This document shows, one piece after another, positions 1-10,723 of a stretch of 64,000 nt of DNA (the stretch's first letter is position 1; each line of letters begins with the position of its first letter). The stretch is from Perognathus longimembris pacificus. Lineage: Eukaryota > Chordata > Mammalia > Rodentia > Heteromyidae. Below the pieces are notes generated by a model. That model ran no database searches. It worked only from the letters and a program-made list of their open reading frames with translations, and was not told the DNA's origin. The stretch spans positions 4,018,234 to 4,082,233 of the forward strand of contig NC_063167.1 in assembly GCF_023159225.1 (NCBI RefSeq). The letters run 5' to 3'. The position numbers were made by a program, and so were the translations under genes.

Positions 1-94
1 TCGTATTAAAGAAAAAGTTCTTCTCCCTCTGCCTTCCCTCTTCCTTCCTCTTCCTCTCTCCTCCTCCCTCCTACCCGCTCATCTTCCTTTTTTC

Positions 95-555
95 ACAGGT
101 CCTGGAGCTTGATCTCAGGGCCTGGGCTCCGTCCCTGAGGTCTTTTGCTCAAGGCTGTTACTTACCACTTGAGTTACAGCTCTGCTTGTGGCTTTTTTTT
201 TGGCGGTTGTGGGGCTTGAATTCAGGGACTGAGTTCTATCCCTGAGCTCTTTCACGCAAGGCTACTTTGAGCCACAGTTCCACTTCTGGTTTTCTGGTGG
301 TTAATTGGAGCTAAAAGTCTTATGCACTTTCCTGTGTGGGCTGGCTTTGAACAGCGATTCTCCTACCCCAGCCTCCTTAAATAGCTAGGGTTACAGGAGT
401 AAGCCTCCAGCACTCAGCCACTCTGGGTTTTTGGTGGTTAATTGGAGCTAAGAGTCTTACAGACTTTCCTGCCCTGCTAGCTTTGAACCGCAATCCTCAG
501 ATCTCAGTCTTCTGAATAGTTAGGATCACAGGTGTGAACTACCAGCACCCAACTA
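95..555 (-). mobile_element. Nested pair of B1-dID-type SINE dimers
   Basis: Two antisense copies are nested. The inner one spans roughly 198-420 and reads, in antisense order, tRNA-like right arm, a TGGTGGTTAATTGGAG linker, then the 7SL/B1-like arm ending near the words for 'ctaggattacagg'. The outer copy is split: its right arm lies at 95-197 and its B1-like arm resumes at 421-555 with the same linker. The split point is T-rich, which fits insertion of the inner copy into the outer. Boundaries are good to about 10 bp. Confidence 0.75.
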
Positions 556-1343
556 AAAATTTTTCTTTAAAGAAAGAAAATACCCATGGACTCAGGTCCG
601 TTTAGGCCTTAACTGTGTTATTGTAATATCACTTCAGCCTGTGGTACCTACCATCAAACTTAGCACAGAATCACATTCAGTAAATGCTTTTTGGGTGAAC
701 GAAATACATAAAATCACAAAAATGGCTGTCTTTATTATTGGATCTTACAAATATAATACTTTACACACCAGAAACTACGAAGCCAACAATTTGAATCGAC
801 AGTGTTACTTAATGAGACGGATGATAATGTTTTGTCAAAACGAAGTCTCTTGCAGCGTGAGTGTTCCCAAGCAGGCTCTTTGGACTTTGGCGGGTGATAC
901 CGTCTTGCGCCCTGCAGTTGGTTACTCTGCATCTTCCCCACTGAGAGACTGTTGTTGCACCACAAGCATTTCTATAAATCTATGCTAGCCATTGGTACAA
1001 ACAGATCATTTAGTTAAATTCTTCAGGTTTTTCTCATTAACCCAAGTATAGTTTAAATGACTCTACTGGGTACAATGGCAAATTCCCAAACTTGAGCTAT
1101 GAATTTTTGTGTTAGAATATATTTGTAACAAGCACCACATTTTATAAATTAAAATGAAGATAGGAAACTAAATATTTCTCAGAAACCCATAGGTTCCTGG
1201 AGGTCTCCTGGGAAGGATGCACAAGTGCAGAGCAGAGTGGGTTCTAGTCTTGGCTCTGGCACTGATCAGATACTTGCCTGCTTAGTTTTCTTGAGTTGTA
1301 GGTGAGGGCTCTCACTATCACTAACCTTTGAAGATTTGCCTTT
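556..1343. other. No gene or recognisable repeat
   Basis: AT-rich unique-looking sequence. An open stretch of 115 codons on the + strand (641-988) has no recognisable domain, splice signals or codon bias, so I do not call it a gene. Confidence 0.5.
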
Positions 1344-1359
1344 AAAGATTGATGATTAG

Positions 1360-1556
1360 GGGGAATATGGCCTAGTGGCAAGAGTGCTTGCCTCCTATAC
1401 ATGAAGCCCTGGGTTCGATTCCCCAGCACCACATATACAGAAAAGGCCAGCAGTGACACTGCGGCGCAAGTGGCAGAGTGCTAACCTTGAGCAAAAAGAA
1501 GCCAGGGACAGTGCTCAGGCCCTGAGTTCAAGGCCTAGGACTGGCAAAAATAAATA
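1360..1556 (+). mobile_element. IDL-Geo-type SINE with 16-bp target duplication
   Basis: ID-like left arm (A box TGGCCTAGTGG, B box GTTCGATTCC), linker CACCACATATACAGAAAA, right arm and A-rich tail. The flanks carry a perfect 16-bp duplication, AAAGATTGATGATTAG, at 1344-1359 and 1557-1572. The right arm is more mutated than usual (gcggcgcaag in place of the normal A box). Confidence 0.88.
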
Positions 1557-1572
1557 AAAGATTGATGATTAG

Positions 1573-2771
1573 TGCTTTTGGAGTTGTGAGCACGCCTTCT
1601 AGGAGACTTGAGTCCAGCCTGGGAGTTGAATTTTTTTAAGGTAGTAATTCTTTATTTCTATTATGATTCATAAAGTGTATACTTTAGTGGTTTGCAGTAT
1701 ATCCACAAAGTTGTGCACTTCATAATTCCAGAACATTTTCACCACTCAAACTCTGGAGTTGGCAGGGTTACCATAGTTAGGGCAGGCAGCATCTTTTGGG
1801 GATCTTGAGTTTCTTCTTTAATATTGTCTCTAAATTTTTATACCTGTCTCACACTGGAGATGAAATATGGACAGGTTGTCTTTTGTTCCTGGTCATAATT
1901 AACTGTGCTGTTTTCTGAGATTGCTTTTAAAAATTGTTGAGGGGGCTGGAGGTGTGGCCCCAAGTGGTAATGTTCAGGTGCAAATGAGGATCCATTTTGG
2001 GTCTACATTAGTCAGATGGAGAGTGCCTAAGGAATCTCAGATGCACTTAGAACCATACCGCGCAGGTTCTTATTGACGGTTATACAATAGAGGGTTACAT
2101 TGGGTAGTGGTGACTTCCAGAGAAAAGTAGCCTGTGGAAGGTGGGCTAAGATGGAAGGAGGAGGATACATGGAGAAACTGGCAATTGAGTGGACATCAGA
2201 CCTGAGCTGGTCAAAATCACCTAGAGATTGCCAGGGTCCATTTGGAGTGTCTGCCCCAAATCCCCGATGAAGCTGAGAATGTGCTTTATTTCTTCTTGGC
2301 AGTACTTACTGGGCTTTGAACTCAGGGCTTGCACTTGCCAGGCAGGGGCTCTACAGTTGAATAATGCCTCTATACCAGTACAGTCTCACACCTATGCCCA
2401 GGTCAACTTGGCCCACAGTCGTCCTAATTTAGGTTTCCCACATAGCTGGCCATCTTTTAATGGGTAAGGTAAGGGGTATCAAGAACTTTTTGTCTGTCTG
2501 GCCTTGCCTTGCATCAAGATCCCCTGACTTCCCAATCTCTAGCACCATAATAACTGGGATTGAAGTGGGTTTAATCAAAACCACTTGACAGTTTTTGAGA
2601 GTTTTTTGTTCCCATACCATGCAGGGGTTTTGGGGTGCACTTTGGCTATAGGGAATACAATTGAGCTTATTAGTCCTTTTCCTTAACCAGTAAGTAAACA
2701 TTATCTAATGCAAGCTTTATTTTTGTGAAGCATTTGGTAATGATTGTCACACACAATCATGGTTTGTATTT
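1573..2771. other. No gene recognised
   Basis: Mixed sequence without a convincing coding frame. A short stretch near 2310-2370 (ttgaactcagggcttgcac) vaguely resembles a decayed tRNA-like SINE arm but is too short to call. Confidence 0.4.
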
Positions 2772-3003
2772 TTTTGTGCCGTACTGAGGCTTTGAACTCA
2801 CAAACTGGGCACTGTATCTGAACTTTTTTGCTCAAAGCTAGCGTTTTGTCCCTTGAGCCACAGCTCCTCTTCCGGCTTTTTGGTGGTTAATTGAAGATAA
2901 GGGTCTCATGGGCTTAACTGCCTTGACTGGCTTGGAACTGTGATCCTCTGATCTCACCCTCTTGAGCAGCTAGGATTACAGGCGTGAGCTATTGGTGCCA
3001 GGC
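2772..3003 (-). mobile_element. B1-dID-type SINE dimer
   Basis: Antisense copy: right arm (ctcaaagctagcg...cttgagccacagctcc), TTTTTGGTGGTTAATTG linker, then a 7SL-like arm ending in aggattacaggcgtgagc. It is somewhat diverged, consistent with the older SINE layer. No clean target duplication seen. Confidence 0.8.
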
Positions 3004-3429
3004 TTCCTCCTCTTTTTCATCCCGCTTGACCCAAGTAAATACAGACAACTGAACCTTGAAACCAGTGCCATAATGTACTTGCCTACTAACCAATGATAAA
3101 TTCTGTGATCTTACTAATGATGAAGTCTGTAGAAGGTTTTTAGGTATAAAGTAACTAAAAAGAAACTCCCAAGTTTTCCTGAATTCTTTGAGAAAGTTAG
3201 AACATAGAACCAACCACAACAAATACAGAAGGAACTCTCTTGTGGCAGATGGGCCAAGGTGGATGGTGAAAATGGATCTGGGACGGTGGGTATTTCCTCT
3301 GTAAATAAAGAACACAAAAGGGTATGGTGTTGCAGTAAGTTTAAAACTGAAAGACCCTGGAGCTTACACGTGGAGTGTTGGGGATTCACGCTGCCCTTCC
3401 CCCAGCCCTGGGGCAGGGCAAAAGCTAGC

Positions 3430-3830
3430 CACGCCCATCTTCCCGGTTCTGACGGAAGCAGAGCAGCCCCGCCTCTCGGCTCGGCCACGTGCGTGCCCTC
3501 ATGGCAGCGGAGTCCCCAGACCCAGCTCTTGGAGGAATGTGGTCTCTGCCCATAGAGGAGGTTTCATGACATCACCTGATGGGCAGCCCAGCTCAGCCAA
3601 TCAGCTAGTCAACCCAAGTCCCTCCTCTTCCTTCCGGCCATTACCGTTATGTCAACCGGCTCCCTGAGTAAAGATTCTGAGACTGGCGCAACACCCTGAC
3701 CGGCTCCCCAAGGCGCGAGGCCTTTTTCCTGCGTCGGCTCCGGACGCGTGAGGGGGGAGGCCTCGGCCTCTTTCCTCTCTTAGCGTAATCCACAAAGATT
3801 CGCTTTACTCCTTCGGCAGGCGGGGAGGGT
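3430..3830. promoter_or_regulatory. CpG-island-like promoter candidate
   Basis: About 26 CpG in roughly 400 bp, in otherwise CpG-poor surroundings. Visible motifs include CACGCCC (KLF/Sp-like), CACGTGCGTG (E-box overlapping a hypoxia-type core) near 3487, ATGGCAGCGG (YY1-like) near 3500, TGACATCAC (CRE-like) near 3568, AGCCAATCAG (NF-Y CCAAT) near 3597, and CTTCCGG (ETS-like) near 3632. There is no obvious TATA box. The motif set fits a housekeeping or bidirectional promoter, but no first exon or protein start could be tied to it, and the direction of transcription is unknown. Confidence 0.55.
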
Positions 3831-4675
3831 AGAGCCCAGTTTCTTTCATAGTTTGGGATTTGGGGAGAGGGGGTCCAAAACCCCAACAGTGGAGGACAGA
3901 GGATAGGACCTGGGCAGATGAGATAGGGGGAGTGCTCGTATGTACGGCGCATCAAGTGAGGTGTGTGCTTTGTGCAGGTGGGGTTCTGTGCTAGAACCAA
4001 GGGCAGAGTTCTGAGTCCAACTTCACGGAGTGTTGCCTTCATTGTACTGTAATTCCAATGGAACTCCTGGGAAGGAGAAAGTTCTACATCAGGGAAAGAG
4101 GAAGCAGAAGAATAGCTTGCCCAGGTAAACATAGCCACCTGTAGGGCCAAAGTCAGAAGAGTAAAAGGTGGTCAGAGAGGCTAGGAACCAAGGAATGGCT
4201 CAGATAAGTTCTGTTGTAGCTTGGGACAGGACTTCGGAGAAGAGAGACAACGTCATTCTGTGTATTGTGGTCATACCAGGAACTTTATTTTCTCCCTTGA
4301 GCTGGTTTGGAACTACAATTGTTCTATGCTCACCAAACATGAGCCACCCCCCCTCCCTTGCGGGTTTTTTGTTTGTTTGAGATATGCCTGGCCTCCAGCT
4401 CCCCAGCCTCCTGCCTCTACTCCAGAGTGCCTGCAGGTGGGAATGGGGAAGGTCAGAAGGCCAAGTCAAGATGTGGCGAGATCTTACCCTCTTGGAGCTG
4501 AGAGAGAGGCATGCTATGAGGGTGGAGCTGTTCCTACCGGTTCCTAGGAGGAGGTTTCTTTCCTTGTCTGGTGGAGTTCCTAGTCAAAAATGCTGCAAGG
4601 GATACCTTTTCAGACCAAAAAAAGGGAGGAGTACAATTAGGTATATTTATTTGCCTTCTTAAAAGTTAAGGAAGG
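3831..4675. other. Flank of the CpG island, no exon identified
   Basis: Unique-looking sequence without recognisable repeats. If the CpG block to the left is a promoter firing rightwards, the first intron would lie here. The 167-codon open frame on the minus strand (3647-4150) has no domain I know and overlaps the CpG block, so it is probably chance. Confidence 0.4.
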
Positions 4676-4890
4676 GGCTGGGAAGGTGGCTTATTGGCAG
4701 AGTGCTTGCCTAGCATGCATGAAGCCCTGGCTTCTATTCCTCAGCACCACATACACAGAAAAAGCCAGAAGTGGTGCTGTGGCTCAAGTGGTGGTAGAGT
4801 GCTAGCCTTGAGCAAAATGAAGCCAGGCCCTGAGTTCAGTCTCAAGGACTGGCAACAAAAACAAAACAAAACAACAACAACAAACAAAAC
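4676..4890 (+). mobile_element. IDL-Geo-type SINE, older copy
   Basis: Starts GGGGCTGGGAAGGTGGC, with B-box region ggcttctattcctcagc, then the CACCACATACACAGAAAA linker and the right arm. The right arm is missing about 15 bp of the usual agggacagtgctcaggcc segment. Tail is (AAAAC/AAC)-rich to about 4890. Confidence 0.82.
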
Positions 4891-5255
4891 CAACGAAGAG
4901 TTGAAAGAATGGGCAAATGCTCTGTGCTTCCCATTCCTGAGAAAGGGTCCATGAAAGCAGCAGGATCTGGAGACTAAAGTCCCGGTAGAGTCGCCTCCTA
5001 CTTTTCCTGACACATGTTGAAGCTATGTGGCTACACATCTTTTTTTCTGGTATCAGAAGATAGTTGTTAATGTGCTTGCTATAATTTTATTTTTGTGCTT
5101 TTTAGCAGCTTAGACTTCTTAACTGATTATTTAAGAATCATTTTGGCTAAATCCTTTTATTATTAATGAGATTTTTATTATTACTTTTTATTTTTAATTT
5201 AATTTTTTAATGGACTCTGTCTTTATTTCATAATTGTTATATGAGAAATCAATCA
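4891..5255. other. AT-rich DNA, no gene
   Basis: T/A-rich sequence (for example 5140-5210 is almost entirely A and T) without recognisable elements. Confidence 0.45.
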
Positions 5256-5591
5256 TGAGATACAGAGAAGCCATATTTTGAGAGGTTGAATCAGGAGTCT
5301 TTATTAGAAAGCCAGTGACTGCAGTCTGACTCATGTCCCAAAAGAACCTGCAGCCCTGAAGCAGCTAGCATAAAACTTATAAAGGCAAAAACCATATGAT
5401 TCAGGTGGGAAACTAAACCTATCAAAAGCATGTTTACAGAAGCAAAGTGAGCTAGGTGGAACAATCGGGGACTCAGCAAGAATTCCCTGGGACAAAACAA
5501 CAGGCCATATCTCCAATGTAAAGAGTCATCGATTTCACCTCTAGGGTGTTTGGGACTGGGTGAAAAGTCCCCATCATCTATTGGCATGTCA
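5256..5591 (-). mobile_element. Probable LTR remnant (endogenous retrovirus/MaLR-like)
   Basis: Read on the minus strand the block runs TGACATGCC...TATCTCA. It contains a TATA-like CTTTATAAG (near 5378-5386) and, about 80 bp further on, TAATAAAGACTCC as a poly(A) signal (near 5298-5305), the spacing expected of U3-R in an LTR. No target duplication or internal retroviral sequence was seen, so the ends are a guess. Family not assigned. Confidence 0.45.
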
Positions 5592-5648
5592 GGATGAGTA
5601 CCAGATGAAGTTATTTAGACTCAGTATCCATCTTTTATAGTGTTGATC

Positions 5649-5696
5649 AGAGTGTGTGTGAGAGTGTGTGTGTGTGTGTGTGTGTATGTGTGTGTA
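5649..5696. repeat. (GT)n microsatellite
   Basis: Interrupted (GT)n run with single GA and AT interruptions. It abuts the 3' (tail) side of the antisense SINE to its right. Confidence 0.9.
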
Positions 5697-5893
5697 TTCC
5701 TCAGTACTGTAGTTGGAACTTGGGGCCTGGGTGCTGTCTCTTAGCTTTTAGGCTCTCAAGGTTGGCACCCTACCACTTGAGCCACAGCTCCACTTTGGCT
5801 TTAACTTGGTTAACTTGGAGATAAAAGCCACAGAGACTTTTCTTCCCGAGCTGGCTTTGAATGATGATCTTCACATCTCAGCTTACTGAGTGT
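5697..5893 (-). mobile_element. B1-dID-type SINE dimer, 5' truncated
   Basis: Antisense right arm (accacttgagccacagctcc), a diverged linker (taacttggttaacttggag) and part of the B1-like arm ending near cagcttactgagtg. The 7SL-type 5' end (ctaggattacagg) is missing. Confidence 0.7.
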
Positions 5894-6160
5894 AAGGGTT
5901 GCCGACAGACCTCCTTCACACAGGCTCAGGCAGAAGAGAATTGATTAGGAGAACCAAACCACCAGTTTGCACCAGATGGAGGTGTGTAGAGAGAGAATTT
6001 AGGGCCCAAAGAGAGATTACGCACTGGAGAGCAAGGAGTGTGGCCCAGCCCATGCCAGAGTGACCTCAGAGCCTGAGGGACCTTTCACTCTCCGAAGGAG
6101 GTGTAACTAGGGTGGATGAAGAAATGACCTCAGAGGATGAGAAAGTCCACATTTTTTTTT
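5894..6160. other. Unassigned block, possibly LTR-derived
   Basis: Begins TGTAAGGGTTGCC and is purine-rich (agagagagaattt, agagagatta). The TGT start is suggestive of an LTR edge but nothing else supports it. Confidence 0.2.
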
Positions 6161-6197
6161 ATATTGAAACATTTCTTTTGCTGGGGGGGGGGTGGGG

Positions 6198-6630
6198 GTC
6201 AGTCCTGGGGCTTGAACTTTGGCCCTGGGCTCTGTCCCTGAGCTTTTTTTTTTGGCCAGTCCTGGGGCTTGGACTCAGGGCCTGAGCACTGTCCCTGGCT
6301 TCTTTTTGCTCAAGGCTAGCACTCTGCCATTTGAGCCACAGTGCCGCTTCTGGCCGTTTTCTGTATATGTGGTGCTGGGGAATTGAACCCAGGGCCTCAT
6401 GTATACGAGGCAAGCACTCTTGCCACTAGGCCATATCCCCAGCCCCCTGAACTTTTCTTTTGCTCAAGGCTAGTGCTCTGCCACTTGAGCCACAGCACCA
6501 CTTCTGGATTTTTCTGTGATTAATTGGAGATAAGAGTCTCAGGGACTTTCCTGCCCCGACTGGCTTTGAACTTCAATCCTCAGATCTCAGCCTCCTGAAT
6601 AGCTAGGATTACAGGTGCCTGGCTCCGGTG
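6198..6630 (-). mobile_element. B1-dID-type SINE interrupted by an IDL-Geo insertion
   Basis: Outer antisense copy in two pieces: 6198-6243 (tail side of the right arm) and 6447-6630 (rest of the right arm, linker and B1-like arm with aggattacaggtgcc). The two halves rejoin at CCTGAGCTTTT/CCTGAACTTTT, which is the target duplication of the inserted element. Confidence 0.82.
6244..6446 (-). mobile_element. IDL-Geo SINE inserted in an older SINE
   Basis: Complete antisense dimer from poly-T through tggccagtcctggggcttgg to ggccatatccccagcccc. Flanked by an approximately 11-bp duplication of the host SINE (cctgagctttt / cctgaactttt). The insertion order is therefore clear: the B1-dID copy is older. 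Confidence 0.88.
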
Positions 6631-6829
6631 TTTTTGTTTTTTTTTTGGCCAGTCCTGGCCTTGGACTTGGCCTGAGCACCGTCCCTGGCTTCTTTCCGCT
6701 CAAGGCCACCTGCCACCTGAGCCACAGCGCCCCTTCTGGCCGTTTTCCATATATGTGGTGCTGGGGAATGGAACCGAGAGCTTCATGTGTAGGCCAGCAC
6801 TCTTGCCACTAGGCCATATTCCCAGCCCC
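6631..6829 (-). mobile_element. IDL-Geo SINE with target duplication
   Basis: Antisense dimer immediately left-flanked by GCTCCGGTG (6622-6630) and right-flanked by the same 9 bp (6830-6838). The right arm has lost several bases (ggccttggacttggcctgag). This is the second IDL-Geo insertion in the same 640-bp block. Confidence 0.88.
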
Positions 6830-6838
6830 GCTCCGGTG

Positions 6839-7529
6839 GTTTTTAATAGTCCATTCCTCTGTCAATTCAGAGAACCTGCAGTGTGTGGTGGTTATGTATT
6901 TTTACTTAATTAATGAGGATAGGGAGACATGATTTGGAATTAGACAGTATGAGGATAGATGCTGTTTTATGTGTTTGTACTGCAGCTCCTATAAGTTCTG
7001 TGCAGACAGGGATCTTCGCTCTTTAGTGGTGGGTCATGAGAGATTAGAACAGTGTCTAGCTTACAGTGAATGTTTGAGAAACCCCTCAATATGTATCCAT
7101 AAGTGGCTATTTGTGTGAGCTACTTTTACTTGGTTCCTCAGTTAGACAACCACACCTACGAAGTCCATGGACTTACTACGGAAAACCTGTGATGCAGGGG
7201 AGAGGAGTTGGGTGTGAGCTCTTCCTAGCACACAGGGAGTAAACAAGGCAGACAGGCACATAGGCAGACATGGTCTGACTCCTCAGTCAGCTAAGCTCAG
7301 GCATTTGCCTGAGGCTTGATTGGAGGAGGGACAAGACTGTCCCTTGTGGTGGAGGAGTGCTTGCCAGGTGGAAATGTGAAGCCTGCAGGGAGGGCAGGGG
7401 CTCGCTCCTGCAGCTGCTTCCACGGCACAGAACCTGTGGGGAAGGCTTCAGCCCCCCCACCCCAAGAACTGCTGTCAGAAACACACACCTGTCTCGTCAG
7501 CCATTCTTCTGTGCTGATGTGGGAAGTGT
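6839..7529. other. No gene; possible L2 tail near 6985-7085
   Basis: Mostly unassigned. The segment near 6985-7085 (cagacagggatcttcg...gaatgtttgagaa) has the look of a decayed L2 3' end (normally ending in 'gctcaataaatgtttgttgaatg'). Confidence 0.3.
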
Positions 7530-7542
7530 AAAAGGTGTGTGT

Positions 7543-7645
7543 GGGAAGTGGCGCTGTGGCTCAAGTGGGAGAGCACTAGCCTTGAGGTGAAGGGCTCAGG
7601 GACAGTGCCCAGTGCCAGAGTTCAAGCCCCACAACAGACCAAGAA
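7543..7645 (+). mobile_element. Monomeric right-arm SINE with its own target duplication
   Basis: Contains only the right (Geo/dID) arm: GGAAGTGGCGCTGTGGCTC..., A box TGGCTCAAGTGG, B box GTTCAAGCCCC, A-rich tail. It is flanked by a perfect 13-bp duplication, AAAAGGTGTGTGT, at 7530-7542 and 7646-7658. It is either a free-standing monomer or a dimer truncated exactly at the arm boundary during reverse transcription. Confidence 0.85.
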
Positions 7646-7716
7646 AAAAGGTGTGTGTTTTATGTATATACATAGCTATATGCACTATAATGAATGCATA
7701 TTTTATTTACTCAAAT

Positions 7717-7926
7717 TTTTTTTGTGCTAGTCCTGGAGCTTGAACTCAGGGCTTGGTTGCTATCCCTGAGCTTATTTGCTGAAGGCTAATACTTTACCAC
7801 TTGAACCACAGCTCCACTTTCAGCTTTTTTGGTAATTAATTGGATATAAAAGCCTCACAGGTTGCTTCAAAACATAATCCTCAGATGAGTAGCTAGGATT
7901 ATAGGCATGAGCCACTGGTGCTCAGC
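7717..7926 (-). mobile_element. B1-dID-type SINE dimer
   Basis: Antisense right arm (ctagtcctggagcttgaac), linker ttggtaattaattggatata, B1-like arm ending in taggattataggcatgag. Moderately diverged; the centre of the B1-like arm is shortened. Confidence 0.78.
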
Positions 7927-8034
7927 TTTCACATGGGGTTCTGTAACCTAGTTTTAACATGTTATACATTAGGCTTTTTTGATAGTGACAGTATCATTTT
8001 TTTCTGATTGTATATTAATTGGTTTTACTTCATG

Positions 8035-8800
8035 CCATCATTTATGCATTCAACAATATTTTTAAGGGCCTGCTTTATGACAAGCACTGGTTCAGATGTT
8101 GAGGATACTAGATAGATGCAGACATAGTCCTGTGCTTGTAGAGTTTATAGTTAAGAGGGAATGACAGAAAATACACAAGGAACCAGTAGGTAAGAGTTTA
8201 GAGAGTGCCAGGAAGAAAATCGAACAGGGTACTGAGGCAAGCACTGTGGGTGAATTTGTTAGGGAAGGCCTTTGAAAGTGACATTTGAGCTGAGGTCTGA
8301 GTGATGAAAGAAGGATCTGGGGAATAAATTCTAGGCCGAGGGAGCAGCCTTTGAAAAGGCCCTGAGGTAACAAGTATATCTGGCTTGAGGAAGAGTGAGA
8401 AGACTGCCGGTTAGAGCTTAGTGAGCTAAACAAGCAAGGTGGGCTGGGTGTGAAGCTTTGGGATTCAGATTTAGGCAGTGGGAAATCATCAGAGGATGAA
8501 CTTTTAACTTCAGGGGGTGACATGATAGGGGGTTCTGTTTTCCTAGTCTTTCTCTAGCTGCTCTGTTAGGAAGCAGACAGACCAGTTAGGAGGTTGCTGG
8601 CATCCATGATCTTTGTAAGAGATCCTGATTGCTGAGGACAACAGGGGCAAGGTGGGGGAGAAGAGAGAAGTGTTTGTATTTTGGAGATGGAACTGTCAAA
8701 CTTGGGAGTTTGGATGTAGAGGAAGGAAAAGAAAGGTCTAGAACTAGCTCTCAGCCTCAGGGTATGTCTCAATTGGTATTGCTGGTGAGACCCTGAGTTC
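8035..8800 (-). mobile_element. Old LINE2-like copy
   Basis: The left end (gcattcaacaatattttta...gacaagcactggttc) is the reverse complement of the typical L2 3' end. The rest (ggaaggcctttgaaagtgacatttgagctg; gccctgaggtaac; aggaagcagacagaccagttaggagg) matches the ancient element that commonly continues from it in mammals. Similar decayed sequence may run on to about 9100. Open frames here are by-products. Confidence 0.55.
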
Positions 8801-9324
8801 AATCCCCAGCACTAGAAACAAAACAAAATGAAAAACAGAAGAGCCCAATGAACTTGCGTGAAGATGGAAGCAGGGCCAAGTTTGGCTTTGTCTGTGCACT
8901 GTTGCCTAGTGTTCATGCCCGAGACAAGGAAGACTGAGGTGGGAGAGGATGGAATGGGGAGTCAAAAGTGCTCTTCCTGGGTGTGTTAAGTGCGAAGGTT
9001 GGGTAGAGGTCCTGTCTGGAGACAGACGTTGCTGAACCTTGAGTACACAGTGGTCTGGAGAGCCATTGACTAGCTGAGCCACCCAGGGCATGAGAGGTAG
9101 ATACAGAGAAGGGGGCAGGGCCAGCGCACTGCGGGAGGAGCCAGTGCAGGTTGCTGCAGGAGGAGCCATTACAGATTGCTGCAGGGCTCGGGTAGTGTGT
9201 GACCAGGCAGGTGCAAGATGGAAGCGAGGAGGACATACTTCAAGGGTGTCATGTCAGCTTTCTATTTTCTTCTGCAATAAATTTTCACCAACTTCATGAC
9301 TTAAAATATTTTATCCATGGTTTT

Positions 9325-9415
9325 GTAGGCTTAAGTGGTAGCATAACAGCCTTGAGTGAAAAATCTAATAAGCAAGAGCACAATGCCCTGAGTTCAAGCT
9401 TCAGTATTGGTCTGT
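9325..9415 (+). mobile_element. Decayed tRNA-like SINE arm
   Basis: Resembles a lone right arm: taggcttaagtggtagcata (A-box region), ccttgagtgaaaaa, and ccctgagttcaagcttcag (B box GTTCAAGCT). No target duplication seen. A weaker arm of the same kind lies at about 8755-8835 (ccctgagttcaatccccagc). Confidence 0.5.
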
Positions 9416-9469
9416 GTACGCTCTTGCACACACGTATCTGCACATGGACGCATACTCAAAGTCAAGTTA

Positions 9470-10345
9470 TAGAATGAGATTGGCTTGCACAGGCTTATAT
9501 TCGGGACATTTTGAGAATTTCTATAAAACATATTAGAAGACAGGCAATGCAGTAGAAAAATGAGCAATAGACTTGAGCAGACACTTTCCAGATGGCCAGC
9601 GGACATAGGGCTAGGTGTTCCACCTCCTCCATTAGCAGAGAAATGAGTGTAAAAGGAAAGCTACAGCAGTACGCCATGGTACATCTAGATGGCTGAATGT
9701 CAAAAGACAACATCTGATGTTTGCAGGGAGCAGAGCCTTGAGCATCTGCATTAGTTTAGCTGCTTTGGAGAACTGGAATTGTCTATCAGTGGGTGATCTG
9801 CACTCCGGATCCTAGCAGTTCTTCTGCTTCTTTATGTTCCCACCAGAAGTGCGTCCTGTACTGAAAGACACATACAAGGGTGTTCTCAGGAGCATCACCA
9901 ACGTTCTCTAAAATGAACAGCCTAAATGCTCATCAATAGCAGAATGGAAAATTAATTATGATATGCTCGTATAATGTAAAACTGTAAAGCCATGGAAATG
10001 AATACATTATTGCTGTACTCAGGAAATGAGTAATTTTTACAAATACAATATTGAGACAAACCAGACACTCAAAATTAAATATTGTATGGTTCTGCTTATA
10101 AGTTCAAAACTAGTTTGAAGACGGACAAAGTGAATTTACAAAATGAATTTATGGTGTTGGAGTCAGGGGAGGAGGTGGTAGCCTAGCTTCTGAGGTGCTG
10201 GTAATTTTTGTCTTGTGGTCAGTGTGATACATGTAGGTGTACTTGCACACAGACTTACAGTTTGTGATCTTCTCAGTGTATAGTATATCAGTAAGGTCAC
10301 TAAAGTGTCATATAATATAAAATAGATTATTAAACAGTAGTGGGA
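9470..10345 (+). mobile_element. Decayed L1 ORF2/3' end
   Basis: Patches match the order of old mammalian L1 sequence: tgagcaatagacttgagcag (the 'aaagacttgaacagacactt' region), catcaatagcagaatgg, gccatggaaatgaata (the 'cagcaataaaaaggaatga' region), and attgtatggttctgcttata (the 'tactgtatgattccatttat' region). No open frame survives. Confidence 0.6.
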
Positions 10346-10499
10346 AATGAGCAAAAGATAACAACATGCAGTAACATAGAAAATGACTCCAAATGCATCC
10401 TATTGGATTTTAGTTTTCTAAAGTTTAATAAGCTACTCAGGAGTTAGAGATTAGAAGGATCTTGTTGGATCAAGTTTGTGAGACCCCCCATTTCAACTC

Positions 10500-10722
10500 A
10501 AAAGCTGCATGTGGTGGTGAGCATGTGCCTGTTACCCCAGCAGTTTGGGAGGCCTAGTAGGCAGACACAGGCAAAAGGCCCAAGCAAAAATTGAAGACAG
10601 TTTGATAAACAACTAAAGCAAGGGCTGGAGGTGCAGCTTAAGTGGTGGAGCACCAGCAGAGTGAATACGAGGCCATGAATTCAAACCTCAGTATTGCCAA
10701 TAAATTAAATAATAAATTTTGC
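10500..10722 (+). mobile_element. Old B1-ID-type SINE dimer
   Basis: B1-like arm (catgtgcctgttaccccagc, agtttgggaggcc) followed by a tRNA-like arm (gaggtgcagcttaagtggtg, atgaattcaaacctcagtat) and an AT-rich tail. More diverged than other dimers in the window. Confidence 0.65.
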
Positions 10723-10723
10723 T

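Noticed and set aside
3647..4150. 167-codon minus-strand frame over the CpG block
   Set aside because: Its basic C-terminal part is CpG-island sequence read as RRRKK; no family resemblance and no conserved start context.
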